DNA from: Lacisediminihabitans sp040549465
Lineage (GTDB): Bacteria > Actinomycetota > Actinomycetes > Actinomycetales > Microbacteriaceae
NCBI RefSeq assembly: GCF_040549465.1
Contig: NZ_JBEPTL010000004.1
Coordinates: 148,939-212,938, forward strand
Length of the DNA stretch: 64,000 bases
Direction of reading: 5' to 3'
The notes below the pieces were generated by a model. It was not told the DNA's origin. It worked only from the letters and a program-made list of their open reading frames with translations, and did not search any database. Each line of letters opens with the position of its first letter. Positions within the stretch are counted from its first letter, which is position 1. Below, one piece after another: positions 37,651-45,602 of this stretch. Both the position numbers and the translations under genes were made by a program.

Positions 37651-39002
37651 ATGGCCGCACTGGAGCGCACCCTGACCCGAAAGACCGTCGCCGGATACGC
37701 CATCGGCTCGCTCGGCACCGGAGGTTTCGCCACGCTGCCGGGCCTCGTGCTCATCTACTTCCTCACCGACACCCTCGGTGTGGCCGCGATCGCCGCCGGT
37801 GCCCTGGTGACCGTGGCCAAGATCTGGGATGTGATCATCGATCCGGTGATCGGGGCGCGCAGCGATCACAGTCTCGCCGCCACGGGTTCGCGGCGACGGT
37901 TCATGGTGCTCGGCAGCCTGCTGCTTCCGGTGTTCTTCATCCTGACCTTCGCCGTGCCCGCCGGACTCCCCGCCGCGGTCTCAGGTGCATGGGTACTGGT
38001 GGCCTTCGTGCTCACGGCCACGGGGTTCAGCCTGTTCCAGGTGCCGTATATCGCGCTACCGGCTGAGCTCGTCGGCAGCTACGAGCAGCGTACGAGGCTG
38101 CTGTCCTGGCGGGTGGTGGTGCTCACCTTCGCGATCCTCCTGTTCGGCGCCGGCGGCCCGGCCCTTCGACAACTTGGCGGTTCCAACGAGCACCTCGGTT
38201 ACCTGCTCATGGCCGTCGTCGCGGGCATCCTGATCGGTGTCGGCATGTTTATCTCAAGTTTCACCGCCCCTCGCGATGCGGCGCTCACAACGCGGCCGAC
38301 GCAGGGTTCCATTCGCGACAACTACGCGGCGGGCATCATGGCGCTTCGGCGCAGTCAGCCTTTCGTGCGCTGCTGTTCACCTTCCTGCTGCAGGGTCTCG
38401 CGACCGGTCTCATGCTCGGCGGCGCACAATATGTCGCCACCTGGGTGCTGAAGAGCGAGGACGCCGTGACCTTCCTCTTCATCGCGCTCATCGCCCCCGC
38501 CCTATTTGCAGCACCGCTCTGGGGCGTGATCGCCCGTCGGGTGGGCAAGGAAGGAGGCTTCGCTGCAGCCTCGACACTCTTCGGTATCGCCGCGCTCTCG
38601 ATGGTGCTTCTCGTCTGGTTTCCCGGCGGCTGGGTCTATCTTCCGGTGGCGCTCGCCGGAGCCGGTTACGCGGGTATGCAGTCGCTGCCGATGGCGATGC
38701 TGCCCGATGTGATCTCCCACGACGCGCGGCTGCACGGCGAGGGGAGAGCCGGCTCCTTCGGTGGAGTGTGGACGGCGGGCGAGACCACGGGAATGGCACT
38801 CGGAGGCACGGTGCTGACGATTGTGCTCGCGCTCAGCGGCTATCTCGCTTCAACGGCGGGGCAGAGCGTGGACCAACCGGGTTCGGCTATCGTCGGCATC
38901 GTCCTGAGCTTCAGCCTCGTTCCCGCCGTGATCATCGCCGCGAGTCTCGTCTCGCTGCGGCGCTACCGCCTGCGCAAGGCCGACATCGAGGAGACCAGAT
39001 GA
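37651..39002 (+). pseudogene. GPH-family (MelB/MFSD2-like) transporter, frameshifted as given
   Basis: Two adjoining frames together make a ~450-residue MFS transporter of the glycoside-pentoside-hexuronide:cation group. The first part (37651 to ~38365) starts MAALERTLTRKTVAGYAIGS and has the GPH signature WDVIIDPVIGARSDHS. The second part (from ~38365, frame +1) continues ALLFTFLLQGLATGLM and ends LRKADIEETR. The break lies in CAGCCTTTCGTGCGCTGCTG near 38361-38370; one missing base, for example TTCCGTGCG, restores the frame (PFRALLF). This could be a real lesion or a draft error. The stop overlaps the lyase start (ATGA). Confidence 0.85.
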
Positions 39003-40489
39003 CCACTTTCGCGGAACAGCCTGCCGACATCCTCGCCCGCCTCGAGCAGTTGAGGCAGGCGGATGCTCCGACCCACGGCGGCCACGTGCTGTCCTACGTC
39101 TACGACTCGGGACTCGCCGAGCTTGACGAGCTGGCGGCAGCGGCCATCCGGATGGTTCAGCCGGTCAACGGACTCGACCCGACCACCTTCACCTCGGTCG
39201 CAGTGATGGAGCGCGAGATCGTCGGTTTCGCCCGAGACATGCTGCACGGCGACGGCGACGTGGTCGGCTCCGTGACGACAGGTGGCACCGAGAGCTGCCT
39301 GCTCGCGGTGAAGACTGCTCGCGACAACTGGCTCGCAGCGGGCGGCGTCGGTCAGCCCCGACTCCTCGCGCCGGTGACCGTGCACGCCGCATTCCAGAAG
39401 GCGGCGCACTATTTCGGCCTGGTACTCGACCTCGTGCCGGTTCCGCCAGCTGGGGTGGTGGTCGCGGCAGACCTCGTGGCGCGATTCGGTGACGATGTCG
39501 CGCTGGTCGTCGTGTCGGCGCCGTCCTATCCCTTCGCATCCCTCGATCCGATCGAGAAAGTGGCTGCGGCCTGCCTCGAGCGCGGCATCGCCTGCCACGT
39601 CGACGCCTGCATCGGCGGCTGGGTGTTGCCGTGGTTCACGGATGTCCCGCCATGGGATTTCCGGGTGCAAGGGGTCACCAGCCTGAGCGCCGACCTGCAC
39701 AAGTTCGGGTACGCGCCGAAGGGAGCATCGGTGCTGCTGCAGCGGGGACGAGACCGGCAGCGCACCCAGTATTTCGCAACGACGCGCTGGCCAGGCTACC
39801 CGGTGGTCAACCCGACGATGCTTGGCTCGAAGTCGGCGGGCGCACTGGCAGCGGGATGGGCCATCGTGCACGCGCTCGGCACGGACGGCCTCGCGGCTCT
39901 CGCAGCCTCCTGTGAGGTATCCACGCAGACACTCATCGCGCTGGTCGACGAGATCGAGGGACTCAGGGTCGTCGGCACGCCGGTCGGGCCATTGCTCGCC
40001 GTCGCCACGGACGAGGCCATCGCGATCGATCGGCGGGTCGATCCGCACCACTGGGCAGACCAGGTGCGCGAGCACGGCTTCCTGCTGCAGTTGCAGCCGG
40101 GGCTGACCCAGGCCGACGGCACCCACCTTGCGCACACCACTCACCTCACGGTCACTCCGGTGACGGAGCACGTGCTGCCCGAACTCTCGCGGGCGCTTCG
40201 AGCCGCCGCCGACGAGGTTCGGGGAGTTCCTCCGGTCACTTCGGAACAGGTGCTCGGCTCGCTGCCAACGGAGATCGTCGCCGATCTTTCCTCGCCGGAT
40301 GCCGGGCCGCTCGACTCCGCGACGGCCTACGGGCTGCTCGAGCAGATCGGCCTGGTAACCCCTGGGTCGGTCGGGGCGCCACTGCCGGACCGCATGGCAC
40401 CGTTCCTCGCTCTCATCGAGGCACTGCCCGCGTCGCTCACCGAACGCCTACTCGTCGAGCTTCTCGCTCGGCTCGTCGAACCCGCCTAA
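38999..40489 (+). CDS. Sphingosine-1-phosphate lyase-like PLP enzyme
   Basis: A 496-residue group-II PLP decarboxylase-fold protein that resembles sphingosine-1-phosphate lyase more than amino-acid decarboxylases: SVTTGGTESCLLAVKTAR, VTVHAAFQKAAHYFGL, HVDACIGGWVLPWF, GVTSLSADLHKFGYAPKGAS with the PLP lysine at about residue 235, and TRWPGYPVVNPTMLGSKSAG. S1P lyase cleaves sphingoid-base phosphates to a fatty aldehyde and phosphoethanolamine. A bacterial sphingoid or related substrate is inferred only. It overlaps the GPH transporter gene by 4 nt (ATGA) and converges on mrp, stops overlapping by 4 nt. Confidence 0.85.
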   Translation: MTTFAEQPADILARLEQLRQADAPTHGGHVLSYVYDSGLAELDELAAAAIRMVQPVNGLDPTTFTSVAVMEREIVGFARDMLHGDGDVVGSVTTGGTESCLLAVKTARDNWLAAGGVGQPRLLAPVTVHAAFQKAAHYFGLVLDLVPVPPAGVVVAADLVARFGDDVALVVVSAPSYPFASLDPIEKVAAACLERGIACHVDACIGGWVLPWFTDVPPWDFRVQGVTSLSADLHKFGYAPKGASVLLQRGRDRQRTQYFATTRWPGYPVVNPTMLGSKSAGALAAGWAIVHALGTDGLAALAASCEVSTQTLIALVDEIEGLRVVGTPVGPLLAVATDEAIAIDRRVDPHHWADQVREHGFLLQLQPGLTQADGTHLAHTTHLTVTPVTEHVLPELSRALRAAADEVRGVPPVTSEQVLGSLPTEIVADLSSPDAGPLDSATAYGLLEQIGLVTPGSVGAPLPDRMAPFLALIEALPASLTERLLVELLARLVEPA

Positions 40490-41640
40490 CGCACGCTCAG
40501 GCCGAGTTTGCGTCCGGCAAGACCGCGACCGCGGACGGCGAGCTGCTCGGCCACGGACGCGATGGCGACGGATGCCGGGTCATCCGGCTGCGACAGCACG
40601 ATCGGCACTCCCGCATCGCCGCCCTCCCGCAGCGCCACGCTGAGCGGTATCGACGCGAGCACAGGAACAGGCTGCTCCTGGTCCGCGGACAAGCGAGACG
40701 CGACCTCTGCGCCGCCACCGGTTCCGAAGAGTTCGAGCACCGATCCATCGGGCTGTACCAAGCCCGCCATGTTCTCGATGACGCCGATCACCTTCTGGCC
40801 GGTCTGGCGTGCGACGACGCCGCTGCGTTCTGCGACCTCCGCCGCGGCGGGCTGCGGCGTGGTCACCACGATGACTTCGGCGTGCGGCAGCAGCTGCCCG
40901 AGGGTGATCGCGACGTCGCCAGTGCCGGGCGGAAGGTCGAGCAGCAGCACGTCGAGGTCGCCGAAATACACGTCGGAGAGGAACTGCTGGATGGTGCGGT
41001 GCAGCATCGGTCCGCGCCAAGAGACCGCGCTGTTGCCATCTACGAACATGCCGATCGAGATCACTTTCACGCCGTAGTTGATCGGCGGGAGAATCATCTC
41101 GCCGACCTTCGTCGGCTTGGCACCCTCGAGACCGAGGATCCCGGGGATCGAGAAGCCGAAGACATCCGCGTCCACGATGCCGACGGAGAGTCCGCGGGCG
41201 GCCAGGGTGACGGCGAGGTTGGCGGTGAGGGTCGATTTGCCGACACCGCCCTTGCCGCTGGTGATCGCGTAGATGCGGGTGAGCGAGTCCGGTCCGAACT
41301 GCAGCTCACGTGAGCGACCGCCGCGCAGCTTCTCGGTGAGGGCGGTTCGCTCGTCGCGGCTCATGACGGTGACCTCGACATCGACGGAACTCACCCCGGA
41401 CACGGATGCCGCCGCCTCGCGGACATCCCTCTCGATCGTGTCGGCCGCCGGGCATCCGACGATCGTCAGCTTCAGCCCGATCGAGGCCGCACCACTCTCG
41501 CTGACCGCGATCGATCCGACCATGTCCAACTCGGTGATGGGTGTACGGATCTCCGGATCGATGACGCGGCCGAGGGCGGAACGGATGGCCCCTTCGACGC
41601 GCTCAGGGAAAGCGACGGACTCAGGTGCCGTCTCAGCCAA
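40486..41640 (-). CDS. mrp: Mrp/ApbC iron-sulfur cluster carrier ATPase
   Basis: A 384-residue ParA/Mrp-family P-loop protein that assembles or carries Fe-S clusters in the cytoplasm. Residues ~1-105 are the MIP18/FeS-assembly domain (RSALGRVIDPEIRTPITELD). The deviant Walker A is ITSGKGGVGKSTLTANLAVT, and LLLDLPPGTGDVAITLGQL supplies Walker B. TTG at 41640 is chosen: it overlaps the DUF1003 stop (TTGGCTGA), has GAGAAG upstream and gives the family length, whereas the frame open to 41838 codes unlike residues. Last gene of the mgtE-like/DUF1003/mrp operon, an order also known in Mycobacterium. Confidence 0.92.
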   Translation of the reverse strand: MAETAPESVAFPERVEGAIRSALGRVIDPEIRTPITELDMVGSIAVSESGAASIGLKLTIVGCPAADTIERDVREAAASVSGVSSVDVEVTVMSRDERTALTEKLRGGRSRELQFGPDSLTRIYAITSGKGGVGKSTLTANLAVTLAARGLSVGIVDADVFGFSIPGILGLEGAKPTKVGEMILPPINYGVKVISIGMFVDGNSAVSWRGPMLHRTIQQFLSDVYFGDLDVLLLDLPPGTGDVAITLGQLLPHAEVIVVTTPQPAAAEVAERSGVVARQTGQKVIGVIENMAGLVQPDGSVLELFGTGGGAEVASRLSADQEQPVPVLASIPLSVALREGGDAGVPIVLSQPDDPASVAIASVAEQLAVRGRGLAGRKLGLSVR

Positions 41641-42145
41641 CAGTCTTCTCGTCCCCGGATTTGTCCCTGTCGAGTTCTTCGAGAAGTGCCCTGAGCTCCG
41701 CGCGGATGAAATCCTTGCTCGCGAGTTCCCGCACGGCGAGACGCAGCGCGACGACCTCGCGCGCGAGGTATTCGGTGTCGGCGAGATTGCGTTCCGCGCG
41801 CTGCCTATCCTGCTCGAACTGGACGCGGTCACGGTCATCCTGCCGGTTCTGGGCGAGCAGAATCAGGGGTGCGGCATAGGAGGCCTGGAGCGACAGGATG
41901 AGGGTCAACAGCGTGTAATTGAGCCTGCGTGGGTCGAACTGTGCCAGCTCAGGCGCCCAGGTGTTGTAGGCGAGCCAGAGCAGCACAAAGACGGTCATGC
42001 CGACGAGGAAGCCGGAGGTCCCCATCGCCCGCGCGAAGGACTCGGAGAAGCGACCGACACGATCCTTATTGCCGCCGAGGTGTGGGACGAATGAGGTGCG
42101 AAGGCCCTTGGGGGAGTCGAGTCGGGAGTCAGAGCGACGTGCCAT
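41633..42145 (-). CDS. DUF1003 membrane protein
   Basis: A 170-residue DUF1003 protein: a charged N-terminus, two membrane helices (SGFLVGMTVFVLLWLAYN and YTLLTLILSLQASYAAPLIL) with the family link NTWAPELAQFDPRRLNY, then a coiled-coil-like charged region (residues ~100-165). Function is unknown. ATG at 42145 has AAAGGA upstream and overlaps the mgtE-like gene end by 17 nt; the frame's extension to 42187 is rejected. It overlaps mrp by 8 nt. Confidence 0.9.
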   Translation of the reverse strand: MARRSDSRLDSPKGLRTSFVPHLGGNKDRVGRFSESFARAMGTSGFLVGMTVFVLLWLAYNTWAPELAQFDPRRLNYTLLTLILSLQASYAAPLILLAQNRQDDRDRVQFEQDRQRAERNLADTEYLAREVVALRLAVRELASKDFIRAELRALLEELDRDKSGDEKTVG

Positions 42146-43496
42146 TGTCAGTCCTTTCCGGGGCCGAAACTGGCCTCCTTCCGGCATGTGCGATTACGGG
42201 AATGGTGCTGGTGTCGGTATCGCTCCTGTCAGGGCCGCTGGTGTCAGGGGAGACAGGCTCGTCGTCGTCGTCGTGACTTCGCCAGTCGTCGGGCAGCAGG
42301 TAGTCGAGAACATCGTCAATGGTCACCACCCCGACCAGTCGGTGGTTGTCGTCGACAACCGGCAGCGAGACCAGGTTGTAGCTGGCCAGGTTGCGGGCGA
42401 CCTCCGCGGCGGAGGCGCTCGCTTTGACCGGTTCGAGCCGCTGGTCGAGCAGCGTGCCGAGGCGTTCCATCGGCGGGTATCGCAGCATCCGCTGGAAGTG
42501 CACCATGCCGAGGAATCGGCCGGTCGGCGGTTCATAGGGCGGCAAGGTCACGCAGACGGCTGCGCCGAGGGCAGGGGCGAGTTCGTGGCGGCGGATGAGG
42601 GCGAGCCCCTCCGCGACCGTCGTGTCCGCCGAGACGATGATCGGCTCGGTGGTCATGAGGCCGCCTGCGGTGTCCGGGGCGTAGAGCAGGAGCATGCGAA
42701 CGTCGTCCGCCTCCTCCGGCTGCATGAGGTCGAGGAGGGCTTCACCACGCTCGGCGGAGAGTTGGGCGATGAGGTCGGCCGCGTCATCCGGCTGCATCTG
42801 GTCGAGCACGTCGGCTGCGCGGTCGTCGTCGAGCTGGTTCAGGATGTCGACCTGCTCGCTCTCCGGCATCTCTTCGAGCACGTCGGCGAGGCGCTCGTCG
42901 CTCAGCTCCTCTGCGACCTCGAGCATGCGCTGCTCCGGCAGGTCGAGGAGGGCGTTGGCAAGGTCGGCAGGAAGCAGGTCTTCATAGGTGGCCAACAGCT
43001 GGGTGGCCGCCTGGGCTTCGCCTGTCGACTGCTCGCGCACATCCGTCCACTTGGCGAAGGCTGTCTGGCCCTTCGCGAAGGGGGAGGCACTGGTCTTGGG
43101 GCGCCGCACGAAGAGTTCGCTGACCGCCCACTCGCCAGGACCGCTCTCTTCGATGGCGACGTCTTCGATGGTGGCGCGCCCCGACTTGTCGACGAACGTC
43201 ACCTCGCGGCCGAGTACCTCTGCGATGACCCTCACCTCGCCTCCACGCTGCTCGAAGCGGCGAAGATTGATGAGCCCGGTGGTGATGACCTGGCCAGAAC
43301 CGAAGCTGGTGACGCGCCCGATCGAGAGGAAGACGTGGCGGCGGCCTGGCACCTCGACGATGAGGCCGACGACGCGTGGCGGCTGCTTGTTGCGGTAGAC
43401 GACCAGCAGGTCGCGAACCCGACCGACCTTGTCTCCTGCGGGGTCGAAAACGGAGCACCCGGCCAGTCGGGCGACGAAAACTCTCGCGGCGCTCAC
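42129..43496 (-). CDS. MgtE N-domain/CBS protein without membrane domain
   Basis: A 455-residue soluble relative of the magnesium channel MgtE. Residues 1-110 look like a PRC-barrel domain (SVFDPAGDKVGRVRDLLVVY). Residues ~165-290 are MgtE superhelical N-domain (LDLPEQRMLEVAEELSDERL, LEEMPESEQVDILNQLDDDR). Residues ~300-420 are a CBS pair (AGGLMTTEPIIVSADTTVAE, VVDDNHRLVGVVTIDDVLDY). The five-helix transport domain of MgtE is absent and the protein ends in a disordered acidic tail. It may sense magnesium or nucleotides and control another protein; in Mycobacterium the same gene lies near mrp. The start is GTG at 43496. Confidence 0.88.
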   Translation of the reverse strand: MSAARVFVARLAGCSVFDPAGDKVGRVRDLLVVYRNKQPPRVVGLIVEVPGRRHVFLSIGRVTSFGSGQVITTGLINLRRFEQRGGEVRVIAEVLGREVTFVDKSGRATIEDVAIEESGPGEWAVSELFVRRPKTSASPFAKGQTAFAKWTDVREQSTGEAQAATQLLATYEDLLPADLANALLDLPEQRMLEVAEELSDERLADVLEEMPESEQVDILNQLDDDRAADVLDQMQPDDAADLIAQLSAERGEALLDLMQPEEADDVRMLLLYAPDTAGGLMTTEPIIVSADTTVAEGLALIRRHELAPALGAAVCVTLPPYEPPTGRFLGMVHFQRMLRYPPMERLGTLLDQRLEPVKASASAAEVARNLASYNLVSLPVVDDNHRLVGVVTIDDVLDYLLPDDWRSHDDDDEPVSPDTSGPDRSDTDTSTIPVIAHAGRRPVSAPERTDNGTSL

Positions 43497-43542
43497 AGGT
43501 CTAACTTAGACCGTGCGCCTGAGTGCAGAGGATAATGGCGGC

Positions 43543-44022
43543 ATGACGAATCAGAGTCCTCTCTCCGGACGTGCCCGCCTTGTTCCCACCCTCCCCAAGG
43601 GCGATGTGCTTGGCGCGTACGACACTTACTTCGAGGCGCAGGCGGTTGTCGACCGGCTCGCCCGCGCCGATTTCGAGGTGAAGCATGTCTCGATCGTCGG
43701 CAGCGACCTGAAGACGGTCGAGCGGGTCACCGGCAAGCTCACCTACGGCAAGGCCGCAGGCGCCGGGGCTGCGAGCGGCGCGTGGTTCGGTCTCTTCATC
43801 GGGGTGCTGCTCACCTTCGGTTCGACTGCGGTGCAGTACTTCATCGCAGCCATCATTATTGGTGCAGGCTTCGGCGCACTCTTCGGTGTCGCTGCGACGG
43901 CGATCAATCGCCGTACGCGCGACTTCACCTCGACTCACCAGGTGCTCGCGAGCAAGTATGAGGTCATCATCGACCCGCAGCTGGCAGCGAAGGCGCAGCA
44001 GGTGCTCTCACACAACCCATAA
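43543..44022 (+). CDS. GSP17M-like general-stress membrane protein
   Basis: A 159-residue protein with an N-terminal domain like general stress protein 17M (GDVLGAYDTYFEAQAVVDRL, FEVKHVSIVGSDLKTVERVT) followed by two glycine-rich membrane helices (AGAGAASGAWFGLFIGVLLT and YFIAAIIIGAGFGALFGVAA). Function is unknown. ATG at 43543 (MTNQSPLSG) fits the family better than an in-frame start 30 nt upstream. It diverges from the mgtE-like gene with 46 bp between starts. Confidence 0.85.
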   Translation: MTNQSPLSGRARLVPTLPKGDVLGAYDTYFEAQAVVDRLARADFEVKHVSIVGSDLKTVERVTGKLTYGKAAGAGAASGAWFGLFIGVLLTFGSTAVQYFIAAIIIGAGFGALFGVAATAINRRTRDFTSTHQVLASKYEVIIDPQLAAKAQQVLSHNP

Positions 44023-44072
44023 GACATCGTTCGCACACTGCATGGCTTTCGCAGGGTGATCTGGATGAGAAC

Positions 44073-44102
44073 TTGACATCGGGCAACGAACATACTTACT
44101 CT
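44073..44102 (+). promoter_or_regulatory. Promoter of the cellobiose operon
   Basis: A perfect -35 TTGACA (44073-44078) and a likely -10 TACTCT (44097-44102), 18 bp apart, precede the first operator by 12 bp. The operator would overlap or follow the transcription start, well placed for repression. Confidence 0.65.
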
Positions 44103-44114
44103 GTTCGAAACACA

Positions 44115-44128
44115 TGAGAGCGCTCTCA
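44115..44128. promoter_or_regulatory. LacI-family (CebR-like) operator 1
   Basis: TGAGAGCGCTCTCA is a perfect 14-bp palindrome with the CG centre typical of LacI-family operators. It differs from the Streptomyces CebR box TGGGAGCGCTCCCA by one symmetric base. The centre is 21 bp from that of operator 2. The likely ligand-responsive repressor is encoded at 48894-49922. Confidence 0.85.
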
Positions 44129-44135
44129 CAGCCTA

Positions 44136-44149
44136 AGAGAGCGCTCTCA
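44136..44149. promoter_or_regulatory. LacI-family (CebR-like) operator 2
   Basis: AGAGAGCGCTCTCA contains the 12-bp palindrome GAGAGCGCTCTC, the same core as operator 1; only the first base breaks the outer symmetry. The two sites lie on the same face of the helix (21 bp apart), so two repressor dimers could sit side by side. It ends 35 bp before the binding-protein start. Confidence 0.85.
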
Positions 44150-44184
44150 CAACAGCCCAGTTCACGCATACAAAGGAGTTTCCC

Positions 44185-45504
44185 GTGTACTTTCCTCGAC
44201 GCAAAAAGTTGGCGGCCGCGATCGTCGGCGCTGCATCCATCGCTCTTCTCGCAACGGGCTGCAGCAGCGGAGGAGGCAGTGGTGCGTCCAGCGACAAGGG
44301 CACCACACTCACCTACTGGGCGAGCAACCAGGGCACCAGCCTTGCCAACGACAAAGCCGTGCTGACGCCCGAATTGAAGAAGTTCGAGAAGCAGACCGGC
44401 ATCAAGGTCAACCTCGAAGTGGTCGGATGGAACAACCTTCAGACCCGTATCAACACCGCCGTCACCTCGGGTGTTGGCCCAGATGTCGTCAACATCGGAA
44501 ACACCTGGGCGCCGTACCTCTCGGCCACCGGCGCGTTCCTTCCCTACGACACAGCGAACATGGCCGCCATCGGCGGCAAGGGCAAGTTCGTCGAGACCGC
44601 GCTTGCTACCGGTGGCGAAGAAGGCAAGACGGTGACATCCGTTCCGCTCTACGGCCTCGCCTACGGACTGTATTACAACAAGAAGATGTTCGCCGATGCG
44701 GGGCTGACCGCGCCGACCACCTGGGAGGAGATGGTGTCTGACGCCAAGAAGCTCACCGACTCGTCGAAGGGCGTCTGGGGAATGGGACTCGAGGCAGGCA
44801 GCTACACCGAGAACGTACACTTCGCGTTCATCACCGCGGAGCAGAACGGTGCCGCGCTGTTCAAGGGCACCAAGCCCGACTTCACCTCGGGCGGCGTCGT
44901 ATCGGGCGTCGAGCGTTACCTCGATCTGATGCAGACCGACAAGGTCGTCAACCCCTCCAACGCCCAGTACACGAACGGCACCGAGGCTAGCGCCGACTTC
45001 GCCAAGGGTAAGGTCGCGATGATCGTCAACCAGGATAACGCTGGCCCGAACCTCGAAGCCGACGGCATGGCTGCCTCCGACTATGGTGTAGTGGCCATCC
45101 CGGCTCCGGCCGGTGGCAAGAAGATCTCCAGCGGCATCCAGGGCATCAACCTCTCAGTGTTCAAGAACACGAAGCACAAGGATGCCGCGCTCAAATTCGT
45201 CAAGTTCATGACGAGTGAGGCGACGCAGGGTGTGCTTGGCAGGCCGTATGCCTCGATCCCGGTACTGAAGGGAGTGGCCCCGACGTTCACCTCAGATGCC
45301 GCGATCGCCAAGACCTTCTCTGACATCTACAACAACGCATCCAAGCCCTACCCGCTGGTACCGCTCGAGGGCGCCTTCGAGACGAACGTCGGAAACGCCG
45401 TCAACAACCTGTTTGCGACGATCGCGACGAAAGGCTCGGTGTCGACCTCCGACATCAAGGCCGGACTGCAGTCGGCCGAAGACAAGACGAACGCGGCTGG
45501 TTAG
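44185..45504 (+). CDS. cebE: Cellobiose-type sugar ABC transporter binding lipoprotein (CebE-like)
   Basis: A 439-residue family-1 sugar-binding lipoprotein: signal RKKLAAAIVGAASIALLATG, lipobox ATGC, then TTLTYWASNQGTSLANDKAV and a typical C-terminal sugar-binding core. Cellobiose or related beta-glucosides are inferred from the GH1 beta-glucosidase, LacI regulator and CebR-like operators in the same locus. Its place next to the GSP17M-like gene matches the trehalose transporter site of Mycobacterium, so a different disaccharide is possible. The GTG start has AAAGGAG 7 nt upstream. An intra-operon hairpin follows. Confidence 0.88.
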   Translation: MYFPRRKKLAAAIVGAASIALLATGCSSGGGSGASSDKGTTLTYWASNQGTSLANDKAVLTPELKKFEKQTGIKVNLEVVGWNNLQTRINTAVTSGVGPDVVNIGNTWAPYLSATGAFLPYDTANMAAIGGKGKFVETALATGGEEGKTVTSVPLYGLAYGLYYNKKMFADAGLTAPTTWEEMVSDAKKLTDSSKGVWGMGLEAGSYTENVHFAFITAEQNGAALFKGTKPDFTSGGVVSGVERYLDLMQTDKVVNPSNAQYTNGTEASADFAKGKVAMIVNQDNAGPNLEADGMAASDYGVVAIPAPAGGKKISSGIQGINLSVFKNTKHKDAALKFVKFMTSEATQGVLGRPYASIPVLKGVAPTFTSDAAIAKTFSDIYNNASKPYPLVPLEGAFETNVGNAVNNLFATIATKGSVSTSDIKAGLQSAEDKTNAAG

Positions 45505-45510
45505 TCCCTG

Positions 45511-45547
45511 AGGAGGGCATGCGCCGCGAGTCGACGCATGCCCTCCT
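45511..45547 (+). terminator. Intra-operon hairpin after the binding-protein gene
   Basis: Perfect 13-bp arms AGGAGGGCATGCG and CGCATGCCCTCCT with an 11-nt loop, followed by TTCG, lie 6 nt after the cebE-like stop. This fits a partial terminator or 3'-stabilising stem that lets the binding protein be made in excess of the permeases, as in many sugar ABC operons (inference). Confidence 0.75.
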
Positions 45548-45602
45548 TTCGTCCTGCACCCCGGGCACCGCCCTTCTGCACCAGTGAAAGGATCCGTGAC
45601 CC

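Noticed and set aside
41997..43535. Long plus-strand open frame (about 510 residues) opposite the mgtE-like gene
   Set aside because: Composition is Arg/Gly/His/Glu-rich without family motifs, and the minus strand carries clear MgtE-N and CBS domains; it is an antisense artefact of high GC.
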